Source: an uncultured Eubacteriales bacterium
Lineage (GTDB): Bacteria; Bacillota; Clostridia; Oscillospirales; CAG-382
Direction of reading: 5' to 3'
Length of the DNA stretch: 31,242 bases
Assembly: GCA_934444485.1 (NCBI GenBank)
Contig: CAKSCN010000008.1
Location: forward strand, 1-31,242
Position numbers and translations under genes: made by a program. The notes below the pieces were generated by a model. It was given only the letters and a program-made list of their open reading frames with translations. It had not been told where the DNA came from and did no database searches. Below, piece by piece: positions 6,721-15,800 of this stretch; positions within the stretch are counted from its first letter, which is position 1, and each line of letters opens with the position of its first letter.

Positions 6721-9700
6721 ATGAAAACCACAAAGCTTCTCGCGCTGACCCTTTCGCTTCTTATGGTGTTCTCCTGCTTCTCTTTCACGGCGTTTGCCGA
6801 AGAAGAAGTAACCGAACCCGTAGAAACAGTTGAGAACACACCCGAGGAGACGCTTGCAGAGGAAGAGACTCCCACAGAGGAGGAAACTCCCACAGAGGAG
6901 GAAACTCCTGCTGAGGAAGAGACTCCTGCTGAGGAAGAGACTCCTGCTGAGGAAGAGACTCCTGCTGAGGAAGAGACTCCTGCTGAAGAGGAAACTCCTG
7001 CAGAAGAAGAAACTCCTGCCGAAGAGGAAGAGCTTCCCGAGGAAGAAGAGGAAGTTGAGCTTCTTGAGGACGTCCCCGAAGGCAAAGAGTTTGTATGTTG
7101 GATCAGTGAAGCAAACAAAGATAAGAAAAACTGCGTAAGCAAGAATTTCACCGGCGGCGACGGATATATAGGACTTTACGAGAACGCAACACCCTACAAG
7201 AATTTGCCCACCGGAAGCAATGTTTTCTACGTAAAGGAAAATGGCGGCAGCGACGATAATGACGGTCTTGCACCGGAAACTCCTTTCGCAACTCTTGCTA
7301 AGGCATATGAAAGCATTACCGACGAAGGTACCGTTATTGTAATGGGCTTGGCTAAGACAGCCGGAGTGTACCTCGGTGTCAGTGGAAAGAAAGTGACCTA
7401 CAGAGGTTATAACGATGCCTCAATGCTTGCAATCGGAAATGGAGGGCGAACTCGTCTTGTAGGTGATGTTACAATCAAGGACATCATGATATGCCAGAGA
7501 TGGGGCGGCGAGGGCTTTATCCAAATGCACGGTTATAACTTCACATTTGATTCGGACAGACCTATTTATTGGACGGAGGACAATACCGGTGAATATGATA
7601 TCGTTGTTCGCATTTCTCAGGCGCACTACGATACCTGCGATAATTTAAACAGTCCGATTAACAGCACGATGCGTCTTGTAAAAGGCAACATAAAGAATCG
7701 TGCGCTCACAGGCGCAAACAATCTCAGCGGCAAAACGATTACCGGAATCTCGACCATAATTGTTGACGGCGCAACGGTAAACGGTATTTCCACCGGTCAT
7801 GCTTCCGGCGCCTCTTTTGCCGGCACACAGAAGGTTATCATAAACAGCGGTACTGTAAGCGAAACAATATCGTTTGCAAACGCAACCAATTCCTCCGGTC
7901 TTAAGTACATACAGGTGAACGGAGGAGAAATTACCGGCACAATCAAAACAACCGATACAATCGTCGGCACACACACAGGCGTTTCTGTGGTTGAAATAAA
8001 CGGCGGCGAGTTCACAACAAAGAAAATCGCCGTTGGTGATGACATGAATACAGCAAGAGTTGTTATTTTCAACAACGGAATGGCAGAGGGATTCACTGTC
8101 GATGATACCAAGGCGACTGTAATTAAAACAGCGGTCGGCGGCACTGTCAAGGCAGTGACAACAGAACCTACGCAAGATAACAATTGGGAAAGCACGCTCA
8201 CCGGCTTTACTATCACTCCCAAAAATGAGAGCGATCCCATTTATATCGACGGCGTTGAGGTCGAAAAGAAGGCTCTTTACACCCTTGAGGCAGGCAAGAC
8301 TCATACCGTTGAATTTGAAGCTCCTCAAGCCACAGTCACCGAGCCGATTTATGTAAGAAATGCGGCAACCGGTTCTCCTTATGTCAGCCTTGAAGGCTCG
8401 ATGACGATAGGATATGCCGCTTTTGATGCGGAAAACAATATCCCGTACTATCACCTCAACCTTGCAAAAGGCAACGTGCCTCAGCTCAACAACTACAGCA
8501 TGAATAAGTCCATCGATACAACAAAGGACAAGATGTACCTCGTTGTATACCTCCGTTCCGAGACGAGCGGAAAAACAGCGATCTTGTATGACTGGAGCAG
8601 CGGAAAGCCCGAGTGTTCGGGACAGACGGCATTTTGCAGCGGTGCTTCGTCAATGGAAGCAAGCAAGGGCGACGGAAATTGGGAGAGAGTGATTTTCGAG
8701 ATTAATACAAATAACGCTCCCAAATTTACACATCAGCCGGTTTATCTCTTCGGAGCCAGTACAAAAGCCGAAGCTGATACTTACATAGATGTCGCAGGCT
8801 TTGCATATTTCTATGACCTCTATTCCGCACAGAATTACAGCTTTGCGGTCGAGAACCCCGAAACTATCACCCTCACATGGAAGAGCGGCGATGAGATTAT
8901 CCGTACCGATAAGCTTCTCAAAGCGCAGCCGAAATATTCGCCTAAAGGCTTTGCACCCGAAGGCAAACAGGTTGTCGGTTGGACGAAGGAGAATAACAAC
9001 ACAAATCAGTTCTATTCTCCGTCTCTTGATGTAGCAAATCTTTCGGCGAATACAACGCTCTACGCTTACCTTGTTGACTCGGCAGCCAATGAGAATCTCC
9101 CCACAGGCGAGAACGTATTCTATGTAAACAACGCAAGCGGCAAGGACGACAACGACGGTCTCACAGCCGAAACCGCACTCAAAACATTCTCCAAGGCTTA
9201 CAGCAAGATTGAAACCGAGGGTACAATAATTCTCGTCGGCTCGATTGAGGGCGTTGCAACTCTCGGTCAGGCAGGCAAGAAGATAACCTACGTCGGCTAC
9301 AATGACGCCGCAACGATTTGGCTTTATCACAACGGCGGATCAATACAGTTTGCCGGCGATGTTGCTTTTGAGAATATCGCAGTTGTAAAGACGTCCGGAA
9401 CAGAGCCTTATATCAGCGTAAAGGGCTTCAACCTTACGATTGGCGAAAATTACAGAACCTACGTCAGAACAGGCTGCGGCAATATACGAATTGCTCAGTT
9501 CCATTATAACGGTTCTTTCCCGGCAACAATCGACAGCACCGTAACGCTTAAGAGCGGCTCTTATGAAAAAGTATTGACCAGCGTTAATACGGTCGGGCTC
9601 TATCAGGTTGTCAAAGGCAGATCCGAGCTTGTTATCGACGGCGCTACTGTCGACACGGTTGCTACCGCACATAACTATCAGCCGTCAAGCTGGTTCAAAG

Positions 9701-12700
9701 GTACGCAGCAGGTTACGGTAAACAGCGGTACCGTGAGCGGAATACTTTCGTTCGACGCCGCATGGGGTCAAACGGGACTCCGCTATATTCAGATTAACGG
9801 CGGCAAAATTGACGGCACTGTAAGAACGACGGATACGATCTACGGAAGTATGAGCGGTGTGAATGCCTCCTCCGCAGACAACTACACGGCAGTCTCTGTT
9901 GTCGAAGTAAACGGCGGTAACTTCAAGACCAAGACGATAGGCGTCGGCGGTGCTATGGACAAGATGACGAGAGTCGTTATCTTCAACAACGGCATGGGCG
10001 AAGGCTTCAAGGTAAACGATACCAAGGCTACAGTTCTCAAGGCAGGTCCCGGCGGTAAAGTTAAGGCGGTTGTAACAGAGCCTACCGCCGAAAACGGTTG
10101 GGAAAGCACGCTCACAGGCTTTGCCATTACCCCCGACAATGCGGACGGTCGCATCTACATCGACGGCGTTGAGGTTGAGAAGAAGGATCTCTACACCTTC
10201 GAGGCAGGCACGACCCATACGATTCTCTTTACAGACAAAAAGATATGCAACGTAACATGGTCGATTCTCGGCGTTGATACGGTAGAGCAGATTCCGGAAG
10301 GCACAACCCTTACCAAGACCGTTGACGAAAAGGTTGTTGACAAGGAGCATTACTACGACTTCGACGGTTGGTATATCGGAGATGAAAAGATTGACCTTGC
10401 AGCCTATGCGCTTACCGACGATGTAAAAATCACCGGAAAGTACACCGTTAAGGGCAATATTGCTCCGTCGGTTGTGAAGGATTTTGCAAAGCTTGATCAG
10501 GTTGACTATAGTGAAACTGATATGACAAAGAACCCGAGGACTTTCACTGCTGCTGCCGGTAAGACAACAAATTTCAAGGGCGTTGATGCGGTAGAGATAG
10601 TTCCTTACTACAATGCCGCTGATTACGAAGGCAGAAGCAACACTGCTATAAGATCCATAAATATCGAGGGTGGCGGTGCGTTCCCGTACAACTGGTCAAC
10701 ATATCCTCGCAAAGGTCAGTCTAGCAATCATTTGTCCGCTGACGTTTATGACCATATCGTTGTTAAGTATTACTACGTTCCCGGAACAAACACGACTGCG
10801 AGAACATTCAAGATATGGTTCCAGAAGAACGATACGAGAAATACAGACAAAGTTACTGTTGTTAATGCAATTTCCGAAAAGACTGCGACGTTGACGGGCG
10901 GCAAGTGGACATATGCTTACTTCGACCTCACCGATCAGCACGGCAGAGCTGACAGCCGTCAGTTCCACCTCAGACCCATAGACGGAATAAAGGTAACAGA
11001 CCTTATTGAAAACGGAGAGAAGGTCTACATTGATTCCATGACGCTTCTCACTTCCGCACCTACAATAGCAACGGTTAAGTTTGTCGGCGAAGACGGCGCT
11101 CTTCTCTATGAGGTAGACGCTCTCAACGGCGAAACCGTCGGCTACTACGGCGACACCGACATGACAAAGGACGGTTATGCACTCCTCGGTTGGAATACCG
11201 ACAAGAACGCAACGACCGCTCTCGAAACTCTCAGCTTCACCGAAGCAAAAACGCTTTATCCTATCTACAAGGAAGAAGAACCCAAGACAATCGTCACCGA
11301 CGACACAACGGTTCCCGAAGAAGTAACGATTACGATAGAGCAGAAGACCGAAGCTCCCTCCGAGGATAAGCTTTCCGCTATCGAGACAGCACTCGGTTCG
11401 GCACTCGACGTAAACGAAACTCCCCTCGTATTTGAAGTAACCGCAGAGAAGGCAGGCGCAGCCGTAACCGACCTCGGCAAGGATGTAACCTTTAAGATTT
11501 ACTTTGCCGCTATCGAAAACTACAGCGACGCCAAGACCTACAGACTCTTCCACTTCAACGCAGACGGTACACTCAAAGAAGAGTGCGCACTCACGAAGAA
11601 TGCAGATCATTTCGCATTCACCGTTTCCACACTCTCGCCTTTCGTTCTCGCAGAAGTTACCGAAGCCTCCGATATGGTTGAGTATTCCACAAAGGCAACC
11701 TACTTCAAGAAGGATAAAGATATTGTTATAGATATCTCCGTTAAGGGCGCAAAGCTCGGCTTCGGAAGCTTCGGCTTTAAATACGACACCGAGGCGTTCG
11801 GCGATACCTTCTGGCTCTCGTTCAATCGGGACGCTGCAAAGGAATTTAATGAACTTCCCGATGTTATTCACTCTTCCCCCGAAGGCACCGTGAGATGTAC
11901 ATACATTGGTTGGAAGGGAACAGACGAAGCAGGCGTTCCTTCTTCTATCAATGCCGAAACAGAAGCAGTTTGGATTGCAACGGTTAGATTCGTAGTCAGC
12001 GACAGCTTCGACGAAGCAGACTTCAGAGCTAACCCCACCAAGTACTTCTATGTTGACACTCCCGACGCCTCCGAAAACCTCAGCGAAAAGGTTTACAAGG
12101 ACGGTTACTGGAGAGTCGATAAGTGGAGCGACACGCTTACAGAGCCTATCGGTGAAGATCCCGTTAAGGTAAATGACCTCACCGTAGCTCCCTCCCTGTA
12201 CTATAATGTTACGGGTAAATTCGAGAAGCTCGGCAACTCCGTTGTTTCCATAGCTCCCGAAGGCAGTGCGACTACCTACAACAGCAAGGCGGTTGTAACC
12301 CTCTACAAGTACGGCGAAACGACACCCTATATCGTTGCAACCACCGATGAAGCCGAAAAATCCGGAAACACAGTATCCTTCACCTTCGAGGATGTCGAAG
12401 CCGGAAACTACTACTTCACGATTGAGAAGAACGGCTACATCAAGTACACCTCCGGTAAGATAGTGGTAACGGAAGAAACCGATATCACAAACGGCGTTGC
12501 TGTAGTTCTCATCGCCGGCGATATCAAGGGAAGCTTCGCAGATACCTGCGGTGACGGCGTTGTTGACATCGACGACTTCATCAGAGTAATCAGAGGCTTC
12601 GACCCGAACGCAGGCGAACTGCTTAAGGGTGCTGTTGATATCAACGAAAACGGCAATGTTGACATTGAAGATCTTGCCGCTATCAAGACCAATTTCAAAA

Positions 12701-12726
12701 AGACATCTGCAAACTACAATTCATAA
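6721..12726 (+). CDS. Giant secreted dockerin protein with duplicated beta-helix modules and InlB-type repeats
   Basis: A 2001-residue exported protein. Residues 1-26 are a signal peptide ending in TAFA. Residues 27-118 are an acidic Glu/Pro/Thr stalk with nine hexapeptide repeats. A beta-helix module of the GSDDNDGL..TPFATLAKA type spans about 162-533. A sandwich-like region and an InlB/Listeria-Bacteroides-type repeat cover about 534-790. A second copy of the beta-helix module follows at about 791-1170. Further InlB-type repeats are near 1178-1244 and 1451-1520, with another sandwich between them. Residues 1654-1805 resemble a cohesin-like fold, and 1828-1930 a carboxypeptidase-regulatory-like sandwich. 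The last 70 residues form a dockerin (GDGVVDIDDFIRVIRGF; DINENGNVDIEDL). The dockerin implies docking to a cohesin-bearing scaffold or cell surface. Beta-helices are typical of polysaccharide lyases or adhesins, but no catalytic motif was recognised, so binding or adhesion is as likely as catalysis. It is monocistronic, with its own promoter and terminator. Confidence 0.85.
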   Translation: MKTTKLLALTLSLLMVFSCFSFTAFAEEEVTEPVETVENTPEETLAEEETPTEEETPTEEETPAEEETPAEEETPAEEETPAEEETPAEEETPAEEETPAEEEELPEEEEEVELLEDVPEGKEFVCWISEANKDKKNCVSKNFTGGDGYIGLYENATPYKNLPTGSNVFYVKENGGSDDNDGLAPETPFATLAKAYESITDEGTVIVMGLAKTAGVYLGVSGKKVTYRGYNDASMLAIGNGGRTRLVGDVTIKDIMICQRWGGEGFIQMHGYNFTFDSDRPIYWTEDNTGEYDIVVRISQAHYDTCDNLNSPINSTMRLVKGNIKNRALTGANNLSGKTITGISTIIVDGATVNGISTGHASGASFAGTQKVIINSGTVSETISFANATNSSGLKYIQVNGGEITGTIKTTDTIVGTHTGVSVVEINGGEFTTKKIAVGDDMNTARVVIFNNGMAEGFTVDDTKATVIKTAVGGTVKAVTTEPTQDNNWESTLTGFTITPKNESDPIYIDGVEVEKKALYTLEAGKTHTVEFEAPQATVTEPIYVRNAATGSPYVSLEGSMTIGYAAFDAENNIPYYHLNLAKGNVPQLNNYSMNKSIDTTKDKMYLVVYLRSETSGKTAILYDWSSGKPECSGQTAFCSGASSMEASKGDGNWERVIFEINTNNAPKFTHQPVYLFGASTKAEADTYIDVAGFAYFYDLYSAQNYSFAVENPETITLTWKSGDEIIRTDKLLKAQPKYSPKGFAPEGKQVVGWTKENNNTNQFYSPSLDVANLSANTTLYAYLVDSAANENLPTGENVFYVNNASGKDDNDGLTAETALKTFSKAYSKIETEGTIILVGSIEGVATLGQAGKKITYVGYNDAATIWLYHNGGSIQFAGDVAFENIAVVKTSGTEPYISVKGFNLTIGENYRTYVRTGCGNIRIAQFHYNGSFPATIDSTVTLKSGSYEKVLTSVNTVGLYQVVKGRSELVIDGATVDTVATAHNYQPSSWFKGTQQVTVNSGTVSGILSFDAAWGQTGLRYIQINGGKIDGTVRTTDTIYGSMSGVNASSADNYTAVSVVEVNGGNFKTKTIGVGGAMDKMTRVVIFNNGMGEGFKVNDTKATVLKAGPGGKVKAVVTEPTAENGWESTLTGFAITPDNADGRIYIDGVEVEKKDLYTFEAGTTHTILFTDKKICNVTWSILGVDTVEQIPEGTTLTKTVDEKVVDKEHYYDFDGWYIGDEKIDLAAYALTDDVKITGKYTVKGNIAPSVVKDFAKLDQVDYSETDMTKNPRTFTAAAGKTTNFKGVDAVEIVPYYNAADYEGRSNTAIRSINIEGGGAFPYNWSTYPRKGQSSNHLSADVYDHIVVKYYYVPGTNTTARTFKIWFQKNDTRNTDKVTVVNAISEKTATLTGGKWTYAYFDLTDQHGRADSRQFHLRPIDGIKVTDLIENGEKVYIDSMTLLTSAPTIATVKFVGEDGALLYEVDALNGETVGYYGDTDMTKDGYALLGWNTDKNATTALETLSFTEAKTLYPIYKEEEPKTIVTDDTTVPEEVTITIEQKTEAPSEDKLSAIETALGSALDVNETPLVFEVTAEKAGAAVTDLGKDVTFKIYFAAIENYSDAKTYRLFHFNADGTLKEECALTKNADHFAFTVSTLSPFVLAEVTEASDMVEYSTKATYFKKDKDIVIDISVKGAKLGFGSFGFKYDTEAFGDTFWLSFNRDAAKEFNELPDVIHSSPEGTVRCTYIGWKGTDEAGVPSSINAETEAVWIATVRFVVSDSFDEADFRANPTKYFYVDTPDASENLSEKVYKDGYWRVDKWSDTLTEPIGEDPVKVNDLTVAPSLYYNVTGKFEKLGNSVVSIAPEGSATTYNSKAVVTLYKYGETTPYIVATTDEAEKSGNTVSFTFEDVEAGNYYFTIEKNGYIKYTSGKIVVTEETDITNGVAVVLIAGDIKGSFADTCGDGVVDIDDFIRVIRGFDPNAGELLKGAVDINENGNVDIEDLAAIKTNFKKTSANYNS
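6859..7020 (+). repeat. Nine tandem 18-base repeats encoding EEETP(A/T)
   Basis: Nine in-frame 18-base units encode residues 47-100 of the giant secreted protein: two EEETPT followed by seven EEETPA. Units at 6913-6930, 6931-6948, 6949-6966 and 6967-6984 are identical at the DNA level. The outer units differ by synonymous or near-synonymous changes. Such an array can expand or contract by slippage without a frameshift, changing stalk length. Confidence 0.95.
7201..10233 (+). repeat. Intragenic duplication: two diverged copies of the beta-helix module
   Basis: Copy 1 (about 7201-8320) and copy 2 (about 9091-10233) match along their length in the protein. Each starts with NLPTG(S/E)NVFYV followed by a DDNDGL segment. 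Each contains a VIFNNGM.EGF.V.DTKATV block and ends in IDGVEVEKK.LYT.EAG. The offset between equivalent points is about 1.9 kb. The DNA copies are clearly diverged, so this is an old duplication rather than an assembly artefact. Confidence 0.85.
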
Positions 12727-12744
12727 CCTCTCCTGAATAGTAAA

Positions 12745-12787
12745 AGCCGCCGTAAACCGAAATAAAGGTCTGCGGCGGTTGTTTTTA
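12745..12787. terminator. Bidirectional intrinsic terminator between the dockerin gene and addA
   Basis: AGCCGCCG (12745-12752) pairs with CGGCGGTT (12773-12780), and the stem continues inward through TAAACC/GGTCTG with one mismatch around an 8-base loop. On the + strand it is followed by GTTTTTA, and on the - strand by CTTTTACTATT. It can therefore end both the rightward dockerin transcript and the leftward addA transcript. Confidence 0.85.
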
Positions 12788-12847
12788 TGCTGTTTTACGT
12801 AAATCCGAGCGCCGAGATGCTCCGTGACCGAAACCCGATGCACCTTT

Positions 12848-15800
12848 TTACAGTACAATTTCCTTTCCGAGCTTAAACGACCACAGCACGCTCTTTGAAA
12901 CCTTGCGCTCCGTCATTTTTTCGATTGCCGTTTTGTAGAACGCCATTTGCTCTCTGTGCCTTTCGGCAAGAATGCGCTCACCCTCGGCACCCCACGGAAC
13001 GTAGTCCGTCTTGAAGTCAATCAGAGTGTATGTGTCGTCGGCATTTTCGCAGAAGCAGTCGATAACACCCTGAACGAGAACAAAGTCGCTCTCCGGCGTT
13101 TTACAACCAACAGTTTCCATGCAGTCTTTTGACAGCGACTCTGCCGGTATGCTGAGGTTGAATCTGCGCTCACGGTAAACACGCCGGCTTTCGCTTATCG
13201 TTTTGCGGTAGAGACTGCTTGCGAAAAATGCCGCTATTTTGCTGTTTTCGAGAAGCGACTTCTGCCGTTCGGTGATGAAGCGTTCTCTTGCAAGCCTTTC
13301 CGCTTCCTCCGCTATGCCGTCCGCACCCGACGCACACCTTTCAAAGTCGCAGAACTGCATGAATACGTGCATCGCCGTTCCTATTTCCGCTCCGGTTGCG
13401 GCGGAGGTTTCGAGCATGAACTGCGGACACTCCTTAGGCTGAGGCTCTTCGCCCGTTGACTCAAGGTCAATGAGTCCGTACTTTAACTGCGACACCGTAA
13501 GCTTTGCCGGTATGCGTGTGCTGTTTTCGTTTCCGTATCTAAACTCTGCCGACGATTTTATGTATTCGAGGCATTCGGCGGTCTTTTCGGCGTCAGGCGG
13601 TGCGGAATCGACGCTTGCTCTGCGCTTTGCTTTCTTCGGCGGCTCAATCTTGACGGTGCGCCCCGTGAGCATTTCGGTGCCGCCGCCCGTTTTGCTTCCC
13701 GATGCAATTGCGTCAAAAACCTCGTCCGGGCAAAGGGCAAGAAGCCACGTTATGCAGTCGCAGGCGTGCGATACGGTAGAGGTCACGTCGCCCGTCTCCC
13801 TTGCGGCGGCGCACTTTTCAATCGCTCTTTGCGTGCCGTTTCCCGAGGCAGTGAGGAAGAGTCTTTCTTTTGCACGTGTCACCGCAACATAGAGAAGCCT
13901 CTTTTCCTCCTCGGCAAGCGCCGCTCTTTCGGAGGCAATGACCGCACGGCGAAACGGCGTGTCTACCGAAACATAACCGTTGTCGGAGGGGAAAAACCTG
14001 TTTCCGGCAAAGTTCTTGAGCTTCAGTCCGAGTCCGTTTTCGTCGCTCATCACAAGCTCTTTCTTCTCGCTGTCAACGTTGAACGATTTTCCGAGAGCTG
14101 TGACGAAGCATATCGGAAATTCAAGACCCTTGGAACGGTGTATGCTCATGAGAGTTACCGCATCTGCCGCCGCATCCGCACGTGACGCCGTACCGACGCT
14201 GTTCAAATCGTTAAGGTACGAAAGGTATGCCGAAAGTCCTCTGAACGACGTTTTCTCGAACCCTCGCGCATATTCGTACAGAGTCATGAGACTTTCCCTC
14301 TTGTCCGCACCGTCGAGAGAGGTTATGTTCAAGAGTCCCGTGTCGTCGTAAAGGTACAATATCAGACTGTCCGTTGGCATACCTCTCGATAATGCCCTGT
14401 AGGCTGCTATTTTTTCGCAGAAGGAGCGGACTTTCACCGCAAGCGGACTTTCCTCATCGGTTTCCGAGAACGCCTTAACGCTTCCCCAGAAGGAAGAGCT
14501 TCTTGACGCCATGCGTATTTCGGTAAGCTCATCGTCGGTAAAACGATAAAGCTTTGAGCGCATAAGACCTGCCGTGTAAATGTCACGCTCGGGGTTGTCA
14601 ACCGTGTTGAAAAGGCACAGCGCAAGAAGAACCTCGGGCTTTGCAAAGAAATCATCGGGTGCGTCGCTCGAAAGAGGCACGCCCTCAAGCTCAAATGCAC
14701 GCCTGTAACTCTTCGACATAGAGTTTGCGCTTCTCACCAAAACTGCTATGTCACGGTAAGAGTAAAGCTTTCCGTCGGCGGTTCTGTAGTCCGGGTTTCC
14801 GACGATCTCTTTTATTTTTCTCGCCGCATACAACGCTTCGGAGTCGATGTCGTGCGCCTTTTCGTCCTCGTCGTCACTCTCGGCTTCATCAACTTCATCG
14901 TCCTGCGGCAGTATTACCGTAAGCTCGCACGGAGCCGTAATTTTCTCCGCCTCAATTTTGGTGTAAATCAGACTGTCGTCGTCGCTGTACTCACGCATAA
15001 GCCTTGAAAATATGCTGTTTGTGAGATCTATTACGTTCTCCGCACATCGGAAGTTGTTCGACAGATATATCTTGTGCGCCGAGGTTTTCTCTGCCTCGGG
15101 TGTTCCGAGAAGCGGAAATTTTCCTATGTACCCTGAAAAAATCTCGGGTTTTGCGCCTCTGAAACGATATATACTCTGCTTTAAGTCGCCCACGAGAAAG
15201 CGGTTGCACTCTTCTCCGTCCGCACCGTATGTCGATACCGCACGGAATATCATATCCTGCAACGGGTTTACGTCCTGATATTCGTCTATGTATATTTCGC
15301 AGAGTCCTTCCGCATATTTTTCCGCAAGCTCAGTGCGCACGGGGGAGGAGGGGTCAGACATATCGACAAGCAGTTCAAGCGCTTTGTGTTCAAGGTCGGA
15401 GAAGTCGAGTATGCCTTTTTCGGCTTTTCTCGCACCGTATTCGGCGTCGAGCCTTTTCAGTATGTCATACGCACACCGAAGAACCGACGCACACTCCTTT
15501 GCCGCTTCACGTATTGCCTCCGGGGAGGTGCCGAAATAGTAAGTGCGCAGTTTTGCAAATTTCTTGAGATACGACTCACGCATCGATTTTATGCGTTCCT
15601 TAAAATCCTCGTCCTCGTACTTCCGCACAGCTTTGAGCTTTGCCTTTTCAAACGAAGAAAACACCGCATAAACATCCGTGTAAGTACAGTCTAGTGCTTT
15701 TAAAACCGCACCTATCGCTTCAAGGTCGCTCTCAATCGCCGGGGAATACGCCGCACCGAGGATTTCGTCCGTACTCAAAAGCGAAAGTGCGGAGTTTGCG

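Noticed and set aside
6672..7151. A 159-codon reverse-strand frame rich in Ser, Ala, Gly and Val opposite the acidic repeat region.
   Set aside because: It is the mirror of the 18-base coding repeats; composition follows the repeat and no ribosome binding site supports it.
10696..11871. A 391-codon reverse-strand frame inside the giant dockerin gene.
   Set aside because: It lies wholly opposite a well-supported coding frame, has no family features and is Cys-rich in the way antisense frames of this codon usage tend to be.
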